A DNA stretch of 64,000 bases from an uncultured Clostridia bacterium (GCA_934184665.1 CAKPSX010000004.1:1-64000); one strand, 5' to 3'. Counted from the first letter of the stretch, positions 34,837-44,223 are shown. Numbers and translations are program-made. The notes: generated by a model from the sequence alone, not told the origin.

Positions 34837-35478
34837 TTGGAAGAAATAATATATACAATAATAAAAGCAATAGCATTTATTATACCAGGAAGTATAGTGA
34901 CAAATATTACCAGAAGAGTAATACCAAAGAGCGAAAAAGAATATAACGAAAAGATATTAGAATATTTTATATACAGCTTTTTGAATTTTTTCATATGGTC
35001 GATATTAATATTTAATATATATTCGAATATAGAAGTGTGGAAGCAACACTATATAGTATTGTGGATATTATGTTTTATAATTATATTTTTAAGCCCAACA
35101 ATTATTGCAATTATAGTGATATTGATTTCTCAAAAAGATGTAATAAAAAAAATATGTATTCATTTTAATTTACCTTCAGTTGATGTTGAACCATCTGCAT
35201 GGGATTTTAAATTTAAAGATATATCATCAGAATGGGTTATAGTCACATTAAAAAATGGAAAGATTGTACCAGGATATTTAGGAACATTATCATATATATC
35301 GCAAAATGAAAAAGAAAGGGATATATATATAAGCGAAGTATTTGAAATAGATAAAAATAAAAAATGGATAAAAAAGAAAAATACAGACGGAATATTGATA
35401 AAAGCAGATGAAATTAAATGTATTGAATTTTTTAAGGAGGGAAGTAAGGAGATTAAAAATGAAGAAAGAGAGTTATGA
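34837..35478 (+). CDS. Membrane protein resembling the DUF6338 family
   Basis: The 213-aa protein begins with a hydrophobic stretch ending in FIIPGSIVTNI, has two more membrane segments (about 55-80 and 85-115), and ends in a soluble domain. That domain contains WDFKFKDISSEWVIVTLKNGKIVPGYLG. The P-G-x-I-x-x-x start and the xWDxxF...W block recall DUF6338 proteins, whose role is unknown. The start is TTG at 34837, because AAAGGAGC lies 9 bases ahead; an ATG at 34786 would add 17 residues without a site. The C-terminal coding end overlaps the next small gene by 20 bases. Confidence 0.65.
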   Translation: MEEIIYTIIKAIAFIIPGSIVTNITRRVIPKSEKEYNEKILEYFIYSFLNFFIWSILIFNIYSNIEVWKQHYIVLWILCFIIIFLSPTIIAIIVILISQKDVIKKICIHFNLPSVDVEPSAWDFKFKDISSEWVIVTLKNGKIVPGYLGTLSYISQNEKERDIYISEVFEIDKNKKWIKKKNTDGILIKADEIKCIEFFKEGSKEIKNEEREL

Positions 35479-35629
35479 AGGAAGAAAAAGAAGATTAAGC
35501 ATACCTAGAAGATCAAGCATAAGAAGAAGACTAGAAAAAAGGTTACCCCGTGGATATCGACCTAAAGGAAATGAAACTAGTACAGGAATAAACCCACCAA
35601 ATAATAAAAACATAGAAAAAGGAATGTAA
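35459..35629 (+). CDS. Very basic 56-residue protein
   Basis: This protein is Arg/Lys-rich (GRKRRLSIPRRSSIRRRLEKR), so it probably binds nucleic acid or acidic partners. TAAGGAG lies 9 bases ahead of the ATG at 35459, and the frame overlaps the end of the DUF6338-like gene, so translation is probably coupled. No family is recognised. Its frame ends just before a clean terminator, which supports that it is real. Confidence 0.6.
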   Translation: MKKESYEGRKRRLSIPRRSSIRRRLEKRLPRGYRPKGNETSTGINPPNNKNIEKGM

Positions 35630-35650
35630 TTAGATATTGTAAACAAAGAA

Positions 35651-35675
35651 GGCCATTCGTCTGAATGGCTTTTTG
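35651..35675 (+). terminator. Terminator of the frr-rseP-DUF6338 cluster
   Basis: GCCATTC pairs with GAATGGC across GTCT and is followed by TTTTT. Confidence 0.9.
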
Positions 35676-35884
35676 CGAAGCTCAGCATCTAGGTGGGAAT
35701 AGTATTTAAAATAAATTTTAAAATAGTCATAAATTTCCTCTTTCATATAATCTTTTTATTTATAATAATTATTTTTTTTTAAAAGTCAAGAAAAAATGAT
35801 AATAATTTATTCTTAGCTATTATATTTTAAGGCATTACTTTATTTGATATATTTCATTATGAATAAAAAATACATGAATTCTGA

Positions 35885-35919
35885 CAAAAAAACAAACAGT
35901 AAATTGAATTTACTGTTTA
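35885..35919 (-). terminator. Terminator of tRNA-Pro
   Basis: AAACAGTAAA pairs with TTTACTGTTT just past the tRNA 3' end; on the minus strand it is followed by a GTTTTTTT run. Confidence 0.8.
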
Positions 35920-35923
35920 AATA

Positions 35924-35999
35924 TGGTCGAGGCGACAGGAATCGAACCTGCGACCTCATGGTCCCAAACCACGCGCGCTACCAACTGCGCTACGCCTCG
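35924..35999 (-). tRNA. tRNA-Pro (anticodon TGG)
   Basis: On the minus strand the acceptor CGAGGCG pairs with CGCCTCG. The anticodon stem CGTGG/CCATG has loop TTTGGGA, anticodon TGG. The T-loop is TTCGATT and CCA is encoded. All arms pair as in a standard bacterial tRNA-Pro. Confidence 0.95.
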
Positions 36000-36243
36000 A
36001 TAAAAATCATATCCGACCAACGCTATATATAATAACACATTTAAAACATAATTTCAAGACTTTTTTATAAAAAAGTTGAAATACTATTGCAAAAAATTAA
36101 AATTGCAAGTATAATATAACATAGTTGTTGGATAAAGGCTATACAATTATAAGATTAATTATAATTATATAAATCTATATTATAGATAACAATACATGTA
36201 CAGATTAGAAAAAATACAATGCCTACAACTAAAAATAAAATAT

Positions 36244-36320
36244 GCGCCTGTAGTTTAGCTGGATAGAATGGCAGGCTACGAACTTGCAGACCGGGGGTTC
36301 GAGTCCCTCCAGGCGCACCA
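36244..36320 (+). tRNA. tRNA-Arg (anticodon ACG)
   Basis: The acceptor GCGCCTG pairs with CAGGCGC. The anticodon stem GCAGG/CTTGC has loop CTACGAA, anticodon ACG, whose A34 would be edited to inosine to read CGN codons. The T-loop is TTCGAGT and CCA is encoded. Confidence 0.94.
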
Positions 36321-36326
36321 AATAAT

Positions 36327-36370
36327 AAAACTCTGTAACACTGATAAAGCAGTGTTTTGCAGAGTTTTTA
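36327..36370 (+). terminator. Terminator of tRNA-Arg(ACG)
   Basis: AAAACTCTG pairs with CAGAGTTTT around an inner ACACTG/CAGTGT stem. Confidence 0.88.
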
Positions 36371-36429
36371 CTTTTGTAATTAATTTAATAGTCATGCAGT
36401 AAGGTTTTTATAATTCAAATTCTCTTATA

Positions 36430-36458
36430 TTGAAAAATGGCTTGTTTTATGATATAAA
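36430..36458 (+). promoter_or_regulatory. Promoter of the nucleotidyltransferase-TetR pair
   Basis: TTGAAA (36430-36435) and TATAAA (36453-36458) are 17 bp apart, 66 bases before the ATG at 36524. Confidence 0.65.
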
Positions 36459-36523
36459 ATATAAAAATAAATAGTAATTTAGCGAACAATTATTAGCAAG
36501 AAAACTTACGGAAAAGAGGGAGT

Positions 36524-37003
36524 ATGCAAGATAAAAATATAGGATTTACAATAGGAAAATTTGCACCATTGCATAAAGGACATCAGCTGTTAATAGAAAC
36601 AGCTTTAAAAGAAATGGATGAAATGTATGTAGTTATATATGATACTGATATTATAGATATTAATGTAAAACAAAGAGCTAATTGGATAAAACAACTATAT
36701 CCAGATGTTCATATTATTTATGCATATAATAGTCCAAAAAAATATGGACTTGATGATGAAAGTGTAAAAATTCAAATGGAATATTTATCGGAATTAATAA
36801 AGGATATTCCTGTAACATATTTCTATAGTAGCGAGTTATATGGAGAAAAAGTCGCAAATTATCTAAACATAAGAAACAGAATTGTTGATTTAGAGAGAAA
36901 ACAGATTCCAATTAGCTCAACAATGGTAAGAAAGAATTATGAAGAAAATTCAAAATATATTGAGAATTTTATATATTCAGATTTAAATAAAAGAACAAAA
37001 TAG
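36524..37003 (+). CDS. NadM/NadR-like nicotinamide-nucleotide adenylyltransferase domain protein
   Basis: This 159-aa protein is a Rossmann-type nucleotidyltransferase. GKFAPLHKGH near residue 11 gives the HxGH nucleotide-binding motif, and PISSTMVRKN gives the C-terminal ISSTxxR motif. The sequence between (VVIYDTD, RANWIKQLYPDV) fits NMN adenylyltransferases of the NadM/NadR type better than CTP enzymes. It may therefore act in NAD synthesis or salvage; the substrate is inferred. AGAGGGAG precedes the ATG. The TetR gene starts 11 bases after the stop, so the two are probably co-transcribed. Confidence 0.8.
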   Translation: MQDKNIGFTIGKFAPLHKGHQLLIETALKEMDEMYVVIYDTDIIDINVKQRANWIKQLYPDVHIIYAYNSPKKYGLDDESVKIQMEYLSELIKDIPVTYFYSSELYGEKVANYLNIRNRIVDLERKQIPISSTMVRKNYEENSKYIENFIYSDLNKRTK

Positions 37004-37013
37004 AGGTGATAAA

Positions 37014-37580
37014 ATGTCAGAAATAACAAAAAAGGCTTTGGCGGCATCATTAAAAAAATTACTTTCAAAAAATGAATTATCTAAAATAACAATTTCAAAT
37101 ATTACAAATGACTGTGGTGTAAATAGACAAACTTTTTATTATCATTTTAAAGATGTATATGATTTATTGGAGTGGATATATTTAAACGAAGTAATTCAAT
37201 CAATGGATGAAAAAGATATATATAATACATGGCAACAGGGACTTTTGTCTATTTTTGAATATATATTAGATAATAAAGAATTCGTAAAAAATACATATAA
37301 TTCTGTTAGTAGAGAGTTCTTTTTAAGATTTATATATAAGCAAACAGCAGGCTTATTAATGAATATAATAGAAGAAAAATCAAAGAAACTAAAAGTTAAA
37401 GAAGAAGATAAAAAGTTTATAGCAAATTTCTATAAATATGGATTTGTTGGGATAGTCCAAGATTGGATTGAAAATGGAATGAAAGAAAATCCTAATGATA
37501 TAATTGAAAAATTAAATAGTGTAATAGATGGTAGTTTTGAAAATGCATTAGAAAATTTAGACAAAACATATAAAATGTAA
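37014..37580 (+). CDS. TetR-family transcriptional regulator
   Basis: The 188-aa protein has an N-terminal TetR HTH (residues about 5-50: KALAASLKKLLSKNELSKI, then ITNDCGVNRQTFYYHFKDVYDLLEW). A helical ligand domain with the look of the DhaS-type subgroup follows. It sits directly upstream of oleate hydratase, separated by 91 bases that contain that gene's promoter. A role in sensing fatty acid and controlling the hydratase is the natural guess but is not shown by sequence. The start ATG follows AGAGGTG. Confidence 0.88.
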   Translation: MSEITKKALAASLKKLLSKNELSKITISNITNDCGVNRQTFYYHFKDVYDLLEWIYLNEVIQSMDEKDIYNTWQQGLLSIFEYILDNKEFVKNTYNSVSREFFLRFIYKQTAGLLMNIIEEKSKKLKVKEEDKKFIANFYKYGFVGIVQDWIENGMKENPNDIIEKLNSVIDGSFENALENLDKTYKM

Positions 37581-37610
37581 AAAAATTATACATATATTTT
37601 TCTTTGTTTA

Positions 37611-37640
37611 TTGCCAAATTTTTAATATTATTTTTATAAT
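37611..37640 (+). promoter_or_regulatory. Promoter of oleate hydratase
   Basis: TTGCCA (37611-37616) and TATAAT (37635-37640) are spaced by 18 bp, 31 bases before the ATG. The -10 lies in a partly symmetrical AT-rich stretch that could hold the TetR operator. Confidence 0.6.
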
Positions 37641-37671
37641 ATATCATAATAATAACGAAGGAGGAAATATT

Positions 37672-39447
37672 ATGTATTATAGTAGTGGAAATTATGAAGC
37701 TTTTGCAAGACCTAAAAAGCCAAAAGATGTAGATAAAAAGTCTGCATATATTGTGGGCTCTGGACTAGCGGCATTAGCAGCAGCATGCTTTTTAGTTCGT
37801 GACGGACAAATGAAAGGTGAAAGAGTTCACATTTTAGAAAAAGAACCAATTCCTGGAGGAGCTTGTGATGGATATTTATATGATGGGTTAGGATATGTAA
37901 TGCGTGGAGGTAGAGAAATGGATAACCACTTTGAATGTATGTGGGATTTATTCCGTTCTATACCATCAATAGAGACAGAAGGAGTAAGTGTATTAGATGA
38001 ATATTATTGGTTAAATAAGGAAGATCCAAACTATTCATTAATGAGAGCTACAATAAACAGAGGTGAAGATGCTCATACAGATAAAAAGTTTGAACTATCA
38101 GATAAAGGCGCAATGGAAATAATGAAATTGTTTTTTACACCAGATGAAAAATTGTATGATAAAAAAATTACAGATTACTTTGATGATGAAGTTTTAAATT
38201 CAAATTTTTGGTTGTACTGGCGCACAATGTTTGCATTTGAAAATTGGCACAGTGCATTAGAAATGAAATTATATATAAAACGTTTTATACACCATGTTGG
38301 AGGATTACCAGACTTTACAGCGCTAAGATTTACAAAGTATAATCAATATGAATCAATGATACTTCCAATGGTGAAATATCTTGAAAGTTTTGGAGTTCAA
38401 TTCCATTATGGAGTAAAAGTTGAAAATATTGAATTTGAAATTAAAGATGATAAAAAACTAGCCAAAAGAATAGTTATTCTTCGTGATGGAACAGAAGATC
38501 ATATTGATTTATTAGAAGATGACTTAGTATTTATAACAAATGGAGGGTGTGTTGAAAATTCTTCATTAGGTAGTCAAAATGAGCCTGCACCATTTAATAC
38601 AGAAATTAAACCAGGTGGAGGATGGGATATGTGGCGTAAAATTGCTGTACAAGATTCAGCTTTTGGAAATCCAGATAAATTCTGTTACGACCCAGAACAA
38701 AGCAATTGGATGAGTGCAACAGTAACAACTTTAGATAATCGTATTCCACCATATGTTCAAAAAATTTGTAAAAGAGATCCATTTACAGGAAAAGTTGTAA
38801 CAGGGGGAATAGTTACAGTTAAAGATTCTAACTGGCTATTAAGTTGGACATTTAATAGACAACCTCAATTTAGAAGTCAACCAAAAGGCCAATTAGTAGG
38901 ATGGATTTATGGGCTATTTAGTGATAAACCTGGAAATTATGTAAAAAAGGCAATGAGAGATTGTACGGGTAAAGAAATATGTATGGAATGGCTATATCAT
39001 TTAGGAGTGCCAGAAAATCAAATTGAAGAGATGGCAGAAAATAGTGCAAATACAATTCCTTGTATGATGCCATATATTACAGCATTCTTTATGCCAAGAG
39101 CAGCAGGAGATAGACCATTAGTAGTTCCAGAAGGAAGTAAAAACTTTGCCTTTTTAGGTCAGTTTGCTGAAACAAAAAGAGATACAATATTTACAACAGA
39201 GTACTCAATCCGTACTGCAATGGAAGCGGTTTATACATTATTAGATATAGATCGTGGCGTACCAGAAGTTTGGGGTAGTGTGTATGACATTAGAGATTTA
39301 TTAAATGCGACGGTTCAACTACAAGATGGAAAAAAGATTACAGACATGAACTTAGGATTAAAAGAGAAAATTGCACTAAAAGAAGTTATTAAAAAGATTG
39401 AAGGAACTGATATAGAAAAACTTTTAAAAGAGCATAATGTAATTTAA
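37672..39447 (+). CDS. ohyA: Oleate hydratase
   Basis: This FAD-dependent enzyme adds water to the cis-9 double bond of unsaturated fatty acids, giving 10-hydroxystearate from oleate. It detoxifies host fatty acids in gut bacteria. The 591-aa protein has the FAD motif VGSGLAALAAACFLVRDG near residue 27 and EKEPIPGGACDG. It also has the family block MRGGREMDNHFECMWDLF and C-terminal blocks TIPCMMPYITAFFMPR and FLGQFAETKRDTIFTTEYS. The length is normal for the family. AAGGAGG precedes the ATG, and a TetR regulator lies directly upstream. Confidence 0.96.
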   Translation: MYYSSGNYEAFARPKKPKDVDKKSAYIVGSGLAALAAACFLVRDGQMKGERVHILEKEPIPGGACDGYLYDGLGYVMRGGREMDNHFECMWDLFRSIPSIETEGVSVLDEYYWLNKEDPNYSLMRATINRGEDAHTDKKFELSDKGAMEIMKLFFTPDEKLYDKKITDYFDDEVLNSNFWLYWRTMFAFENWHSALEMKLYIKRFIHHVGGLPDFTALRFTKYNQYESMILPMVKYLESFGVQFHYGVKVENIEFEIKDDKKLAKRIVILRDGTEDHIDLLEDDLVFITNGGCVENSSLGSQNEPAPFNTEIKPGGGWDMWRKIAVQDSAFGNPDKFCYDPEQSNWMSATVTTLDNRIPPYVQKICKRDPFTGKVVTGGIVTVKDSNWLLSWTFNRQPQFRSQPKGQLVGWIYGLFSDKPGNYVKKAMRDCTGKEICMEWLYHLGVPENQIEEMAENSANTIPCMMPYITAFFMPRAAGDRPLVVPEGSKNFAFLGQFAETKRDTIFTTEYSIRTAMEAVYTLLDIDRGVPEVWGSVYDIRDLLNATVQLQDGKKITDMNLGLKEKIALKEVIKKIEGTDIEKLLKEHNVI

Positions 39448-39477
39448 TTGAATAAAAAGAAATATGACAAAAAAGTC

Positions 39478-39514
39478 AAAATTAATGGTATTGAATTTCT
39501 TTACCATTAATTTT
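39478..39514. terminator. Perfect 13-bp inverted repeat after oleate hydratase
   Basis: AAAATTAATGGTA (39478-39490) and TACCATTAATTTT (39502-39514) pair perfectly across an 11-base loop. With the terminal T's it may terminate ohyA. It also precedes the radical SAM gene and could be an operator. Confidence 0.6.
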
Positions 39515-39620
39515 GATATGATAGTTTAAAAATATAAATTAAAAGTATTTGAATTAAAAATAATAAGTAATAATAATTATAGTGAGTTCATAATAATAAA
39601 ATAAAAAAGGAGAAGTAAAA

Positions 39621-40976
39621 ATGGGAACAATAAAAAACAAAGCAATTGAAATAGCAATTAAACAAGGGTTTAATAAAGTAAAAGAGAACCCTGACGAAAA
39701 TTTACCTAAAATGGTGGACATCGTCAAAAAATTCGATAAAGATGATATGTGGGCTAAACAATATGATTTTATGGATAAAGTGACAAAAGATGAAAATAAT
39801 AATTGGAACCAATATATTAAAAATATATTGCAAGATGTTGATGATGATATAATAGAAAAATTTTTATGTAATTTTATTATAAATTCGGCCATAAATGGAA
39901 TATCAAAAAATCATGAAATAAAAGAAAAAGAAAAATGTGGTGCTCCATGGGCGATAGTTATGGATCCTACTACAGCTTGCAATATGAAATGTACAGGTTG
40001 TTGGGCAGCTGATTATGGTAAGAGTTTAAACTTAGGTTATGATTTAATGGACAAAATTGTAACAGAAGGAAAAGAAATTGGTTGCTATTGGTATCTATTT
40101 ACTGGAGGAGAACCATTAGTAAAAAAAGATGAGATATTAAAATTATGCCAAAAACACAATGATTGTATATTTGTAGCATTTACAAATGCTACTTTAATAG
40201 ATGAAGATTTTGTGAAAAAAGTAAAAGAAGTTGGAAATTTATCTTTTTCTATAAGTGTTGAAGGAACAGAAGAAACAACAGATTCTAGAAGAGGAAAAGG
40301 TGCTTATCAAAAAGTAATGAAAGCAATGGATTTATTAAAAGAAAATAAAATTTTATTTGGATTTTCAACCTGTGCTACTTCATTAAATGCGGAATATATA
40401 ATGAGTGAAAAATATTTTGATAAAATGATAGAAAAAGGATGTAAATATGGTTGGTTCTTTAATTATATGCCAGTAGGATGTGGAGCTGATACAAAACTTT
40501 TAACAACACCAGAACAGAGAGAAGAAATGTATTATAAATTGGCTGAATATAGAAAAACAAAGCCAATCTTCACAGTTGATTTTTGGAATGATGGAAGATT
40601 TGTTGGTGGTTGTATTGCAGGTGGAAAACACTACATGCATATTAATGCAAATGGAGACGTAGAACCATGTGTATTTATTCACTATTCAAATGCAAATATT
40701 AAGGATATGAGTTTATTAGAAACATTGAAACAACCTATATTCAAAGAATATCAAAAGAATCAACCATTCAGTGATAATCTATTAAGACCATGTCCATTAT
40801 TAGATAATGAAGGGAAATTAGCAGAAATGGTATGTAGATGTGGTGCACATTCAACAGATTTAGCTCATCCTGAAAATGTAAATGATTTATGTAGCAAATG
40901 TCATGAGATATCAGGAGATTGGAAAGTTACAGCTGATAAATTATGGGAAGCAGAAGGACATGAGGTTCAGAAATAA
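39621..40976 (+). CDS. Radical SAM protein with C-terminal Cys-rich (SPASM-like) region
   Basis: The 451-aa protein has an N-terminal helical part (about 1-110) and then a radical SAM core. The cluster motif is CNMKCTGC near residue 121, FTGGEPL binds SAM, and SISVEGTEETTD completes the barrel. The C-terminal third holds many cysteines (GGCIAGGKHYMHINANGDVEPC, RPCPLL, VCRCG, CSKCHE), matching auxiliary-cluster SPASM-type proteins that modify peptides or enzymes. No precursor peptide was found nearby, so its substrate is unknown. RBS AAAGGAG precedes the ATG. It follows oleate hydratase but is separated by a strong inverted repeat. Confidence 0.85.
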   Translation: MGTIKNKAIEIAIKQGFNKVKENPDENLPKMVDIVKKFDKDDMWAKQYDFMDKVTKDENNNWNQYIKNILQDVDDDIIEKFLCNFIINSAINGISKNHEIKEKEKCGAPWAIVMDPTTACNMKCTGCWAADYGKSLNLGYDLMDKIVTEGKEIGCYWYLFTGGEPLVKKDEILKLCQKHNDCIFVAFTNATLIDEDFVKKVKEVGNLSFSISVEGTEETTDSRRGKGAYQKVMKAMDLLKENKILFGFSTCATSLNAEYIMSEKYFDKMIEKGCKYGWFFNYMPVGCGADTKLLTTPEQREEMYYKLAEYRKTKPIFTVDFWNDGRFVGGCIAGGKHYMHINANGDVEPCVFIHYSNANIKDMSLLETLKQPIFKEYQKNQPFSDNLLRPCPLLDNEGKLAEMVCRCGAHSTDLAHPENVNDLCSKCHEISGDWKVTADKLWEAEGHEVQK

Positions 40977-41015
40977 AAATTAAAAGTTGATATTCCCCAA
41001 ATGATAGATAGATAC

Positions 41016-41044
41016 TTGACAATTCTACCAATTGGAAGTATACT
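41016..41044 (+). promoter_or_regulatory. Promoter of aspS
   Basis: A consensus TTGACA (41016-41021) and TATACT (41039-41044) are 17 bp apart, 42 bases before the ATG. Confidence 0.8.
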
Positions 41045-41085
41045 AAAAGAGCTAAAAAAGAGAAAAAAGCAATGGAGGAATTGAT

Positions 41086-42834
41086 ATGTATAGAACACAT
41101 AATTTGGGAGAATTAAACATAAAAAATGTCGGAGAAAAAGTAGAACTATCAGGATGGATACAAAAAATCCGTAATTTAGGTGGAATGATTTTTATAGACT
41201 TAAGAGACGAATTCGGAATAACACAAATAGTAATAAATGAAGAAACTCTACAAGAACAAGCAAAAGAGTTCACAACAGAAAGTTGTATCCACATATATGG
41301 AGAAGTTGTGGAAAGAAGTAGCAAAAATCCTAAAATGGCAACAGGAGAAATAGAAGTCGTAGCAAATAAATTAGAAATATTAGGCAAATGTAAAAATGTG
41401 TTACCATTTGAGATAAATACAGACCAAGATGTTAGAGAAGACTTAAGATTAGAATATAGATTTCTAGACTTAAGAAATAAAAAGTTACATGATTCAATTT
41501 TGCTACGTTCAAAAGTATTAAAAACTTTAAGAGATAAAATGGATGAACTTGGATTTACAGAAATACAAACACCAATACTTGCAAACTCATCACCAGAAGG
41601 AGCAAGAGACTATTTAGTACCAAGTAGATTAAATCCAGGAGAATTTTACGCACTACCACAAGCACCACAACAATTCAAACAATTATTGATGGTAAGTGGA
41701 TTTAATAAATATTTTCAAATAGCACCATGTTTCAGAGATGAAGACCCTAGAGCTGATAGAGCACCAGGAGAATTTTATCAATTAGATTTTGAAATGAGTT
41801 TTGCAACACAAAATGATGTTTTAAGTGTAATGGAACAAGTTGTAACACATACATTCAAAAAACATACAACCTGGAAAGTAGATGAAGGTCCATTTGTGCG
41901 TATTCCATATAAAGAAGCAATGGAAAAATACGGCATAGATAAACCAGATTTAAGAAATCCACTAATAATACAAGATGTAACAGATGTATTTAAAAATGTA
42001 GAATTTAATGCATTTAAAGATAAAACAGTAAAAGCAATAGTAGTACCAAATGGTGCAGAACAAGGAAGAAAATTCTTTGATAAAATGACAGAGTTTGCTA
42101 CAACAGATGAAGTTGGAGCCAAAGGTTTAGCATGGACTAAGTTTGAAAAAGACGGAACAGTTCAAGGTGGAATAGCTAAATTTATAACAGAAGAAGCAAA
42201 AGAAAAACTTGAAAATGAATTTGGAGTAAAAGCAGGAGATAGCATATTCTTTATAGCAGATGAATTCCACAAAGCACAGAAAATTGCAGGTCTTGTGAGA
42301 ATAGAACTTGGTAAAAAACTTGATTTATTAGAAAAAGATACATATAGATTCTGCTTTATTGTAGATTTTCCAATGTATGAACTATCAGATGAAGGAACAA
42401 TAGATTTCTGTCACAATCCATTTTCAATGCCACAAGGTGGATTAGAAGCACTAGAGACAAAAAATCCACTAGATGTATTAGCATATCAATTTGATATGGT
42501 ATGCAATGGATATGAAACTGCATCAGGAGCGGTAAGAAATCATAATCCAGAAACAATGGTAAAAGCATTTGAAATAGCAGGTTATACAGAAGAAGATGTA
42601 AAAACAAGGTTTGGAGCATTATATAATGCATTCCAATATGGAACTCCACCACATGCAGGTGCAGCACCTGGTATAGATAGATTAATAATGCTAATAGCTG
42701 ATTCAACAAATATCAGAGAAGTTATAGCATTCCCTAAAAATAAAAGAGCAAGAGACTTATTAATGAGAGCACCATCAAAAGTTACAAAACAACAATTAGA
42801 TGAAGTACATATACAATTAAAAGAAGAAGAGTAG
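41086..42834 (+). CDS. aspS: Aspartyl-tRNA synthetase
   Basis: This class II enzyme charges tRNA-Asp. The 582-aa protein has an N-terminal OB anticodon-binding domain (about 1-105: VELSGWIQKIRNLGGMIFIDLRD). Motif 2 (FRDEDPRADRAPGEFYQLD) follows, then the bacterial GAD insertion (about 300-400). Motif 3 is GAAPGIDRLIML. Length and insertion are typical of bacterial AspRS. Without a gatCAB search, it cannot be said whether it also charges Asn. AAAGCAATGGAGG lies ahead of the ATG. Confidence 0.97.
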   Translation: MYRTHNLGELNIKNVGEKVELSGWIQKIRNLGGMIFIDLRDEFGITQIVINEETLQEQAKEFTTESCIHIYGEVVERSSKNPKMATGEIEVVANKLEILGKCKNVLPFEINTDQDVREDLRLEYRFLDLRNKKLHDSILLRSKVLKTLRDKMDELGFTEIQTPILANSSPEGARDYLVPSRLNPGEFYALPQAPQQFKQLLMVSGFNKYFQIAPCFRDEDPRADRAPGEFYQLDFEMSFATQNDVLSVMEQVVTHTFKKHTTWKVDEGPFVRIPYKEAMEKYGIDKPDLRNPLIIQDVTDVFKNVEFNAFKDKTVKAIVVPNGAEQGRKFFDKMTEFATTDEVGAKGLAWTKFEKDGTVQGGIAKFITEEAKEKLENEFGVKAGDSIFFIADEFHKAQKIAGLVRIELGKKLDLLEKDTYRFCFIVDFPMYELSDEGTIDFCHNPFSMPQGGLEALETKNPLDVLAYQFDMVCNGYETASGAVRNHNPETMVKAFEIAGYTEEDVKTRFGALYNAFQYGTPPHAGAAPGIDRLIMLIADSTNIREVIAFPKNKRARDLLMRAPSKVTKQQLDEVHIQLKEEE

Positions 42835-42853
42835 ACATAAATGTAAAAATTGC

Positions 42854-42882
42854 TTTACAAAAAAATTAAATGATGCTATAAT
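42854..42882 (+). promoter_or_regulatory. Promoter of the pheS T-box transcript
   Basis: TTTACA (42854-42859) and TATAAT (42877-42882) are 17 bp apart, directly before the T-box leader. Confidence 0.75.
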
Positions 42883-42895
42883 AATTAATGTCAAA

Positions 42896-43147
42896 AGCCG
42901 AAGAGAAAGCAAAGTAAATATATCACAAAAGTATTACAGAGAAGATGACAAAGCTGAGAGTCATTTATACAAGATATATTGAAATTTCACTTTAGAGGTC
43001 TTACTTTGAATAATAGTAGAAGTAAGCGGTTGAACCGTTAAAACTATAATGAGGTTAATAAAATGCTTGGAAAAAGCATAATTAATAAAATTAGGTGGTA
43101 CCACGAAAGAGCCATTCGTCCTAAGTGCAGGATGATTGGCTCTTTTT
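42896..43147 (+). ncRNA. T-box leader controlling pheST
   Basis: The leader shows the T-box core AGGTGGTACCACG (43093-43105), GCTGAGAG in stem I (about 42953-42960), and a terminator AAAGAGCC/GGCTCTTT (43106-43113 with 43138-43145) followed by T. A TTC at about 42986-42988 is a plausible Phe specifier codon, fitting the downstream pheS. Uncharged tRNA-Phe would stabilise the antiterminator and allow transcription of pheST. Confidence 0.93.
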
Positions 43148-43173
43148 ACATAACATAGTAAGGAGGAATTAAG

Positions 43174-44223
43174 ATGCAAGAAAAGATTGAAGAAATCAAA
43201 AAAAGTGCAGAAGAAAGAATACAAGAAATAAAAAATTCACAAGAATTACAAGAACTTAAAGTAAAATTCTTAGGCAAAAAAAGTGAATTATCAGGTTTAC
43301 TAAAAGGATTAGGAAATTTGACAGCTGAAGAAAGACCAAAAGTAGGAGCATTAGTAAATAAAGCTAGAACAGAAATTGAAGAAAAAATAGCAATTGCAGA
43401 AGAGGCAATAAGAGAAAATATGTTAGCAGAACAAATAGAAAATGAAACAATAGATATAACATTACCAGGAACTAAAATAAAAAGAGGAAGCAAACACCCA
43501 GTAAACAGAGTAATTGAAGAAATTGAAGATTTATTTGTATCAATGGGATATGATGTAGTTGCAGGTCCAGAGTTAGAAACAGACGAATTCTGCTTTGAAA
43601 GATTAAACCTTCCAAAAGGCCATCCAGCAAGAGATATGCAAGATAGTTTTTATATAACAAAAGAACATTTACTAAGAACGCAAACATCAGCAGTTCAAGC
43701 AAGAACAATGCTAGCAAACACAGAAAAAACACCAATAAGAATGATATGTGCAGGAAAAACATATAGAAGAGAAGATGATGCAACACATTCACATCAATTT
43801 GGTCAAGTAGAGGGGCTAGTAATAGATAAAAAAGAAAGAAATGTATCATTAGCAGATTTAAAAGGCACACTTGAAATATTTGTGAAAAAACTAACAGGAA
43901 AAAATAGTGAATTAAGATTTAGACCAAGTTACTTCCCATTTACAGAACCATCATATGAAGTTGATGTTAGTTGTTTTAAATGCGGTGGAAAAGGCTGTAA
44001 CCTTTGTAAACAAACAGGCTGGATAGAAATACTAGGAGCAGGAATTGTGCATCCACATGTATTAGAAATGAATGGATATAATCCAGAAGAATATGGAGGC
44101 TTTGCATTTGGAACAGGACTAGAAAGATTAGCAATGTTTAAATATGCAATACCAGATATGAGATATTTGTATGCAAATGATATTAGATTTTTAACACAAT
44201 TCGATAGAAAAGATGAAGAATAA
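43174..44223 (+). CDS. pheS: Phenylalanyl-tRNA synthetase alpha subunit
   Basis: PheS carries the catalytic site of the alpha2-beta2 enzyme. The 349-aa protein has an N-terminal coiled-coil (about 1-90), then [21 protein letters not shown] and [27 protein letters not shown] and [17 protein letters not shown] follow. The C-terminal [15 protein letters not shown] is class II motif 3. A small Cys pair region ([17 protein letters not shown]) occurs in many bacterial PheS proteins. AAGGAGGAA precedes the ATG. It is translated from the T-box transcript and followed by pheT 26 bases later. Confidence 0.97.
   Translation: MQEKIEEIKKSAEERIQEIKNSQELQELKVKFLGKKSELSGLLKGLGNLTAEERPKVGALVNKARTEIEEKIAIAEEAIRENMLAEQIENETIDITLPGTKIKRGSKHPVNRVIEEIEDLFVSMGYDVVAGPELETDEFCFERLNLPKGHPARDMQDSFYITKEHLLRTQTSAVQARTMLANTEKTPIRMICAGKTYRREDDATHSHQFGQVEGLVIDKKERNVSLADLKGTLEIFVKKLTGKNSELRFRPSYFPFTEPSYEVDVSCFKCGGKGCNLCKQTGWIEILGAGIVHPHVLEMNGYNPEEYGGFAFGTGLERLAMFKYAIPDMRYLYANDIRFLTQFDRKDEE

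Noticed and set aside
35844..36032. A 62-aa plus-strand frame reading GRGDRNRTCDLMVPNHARYQLRYA
   Set aside because: It is the antisense of tRNA-Pro. This wording is a well-known false protein over tRNA genes, and there is no ribosome site.
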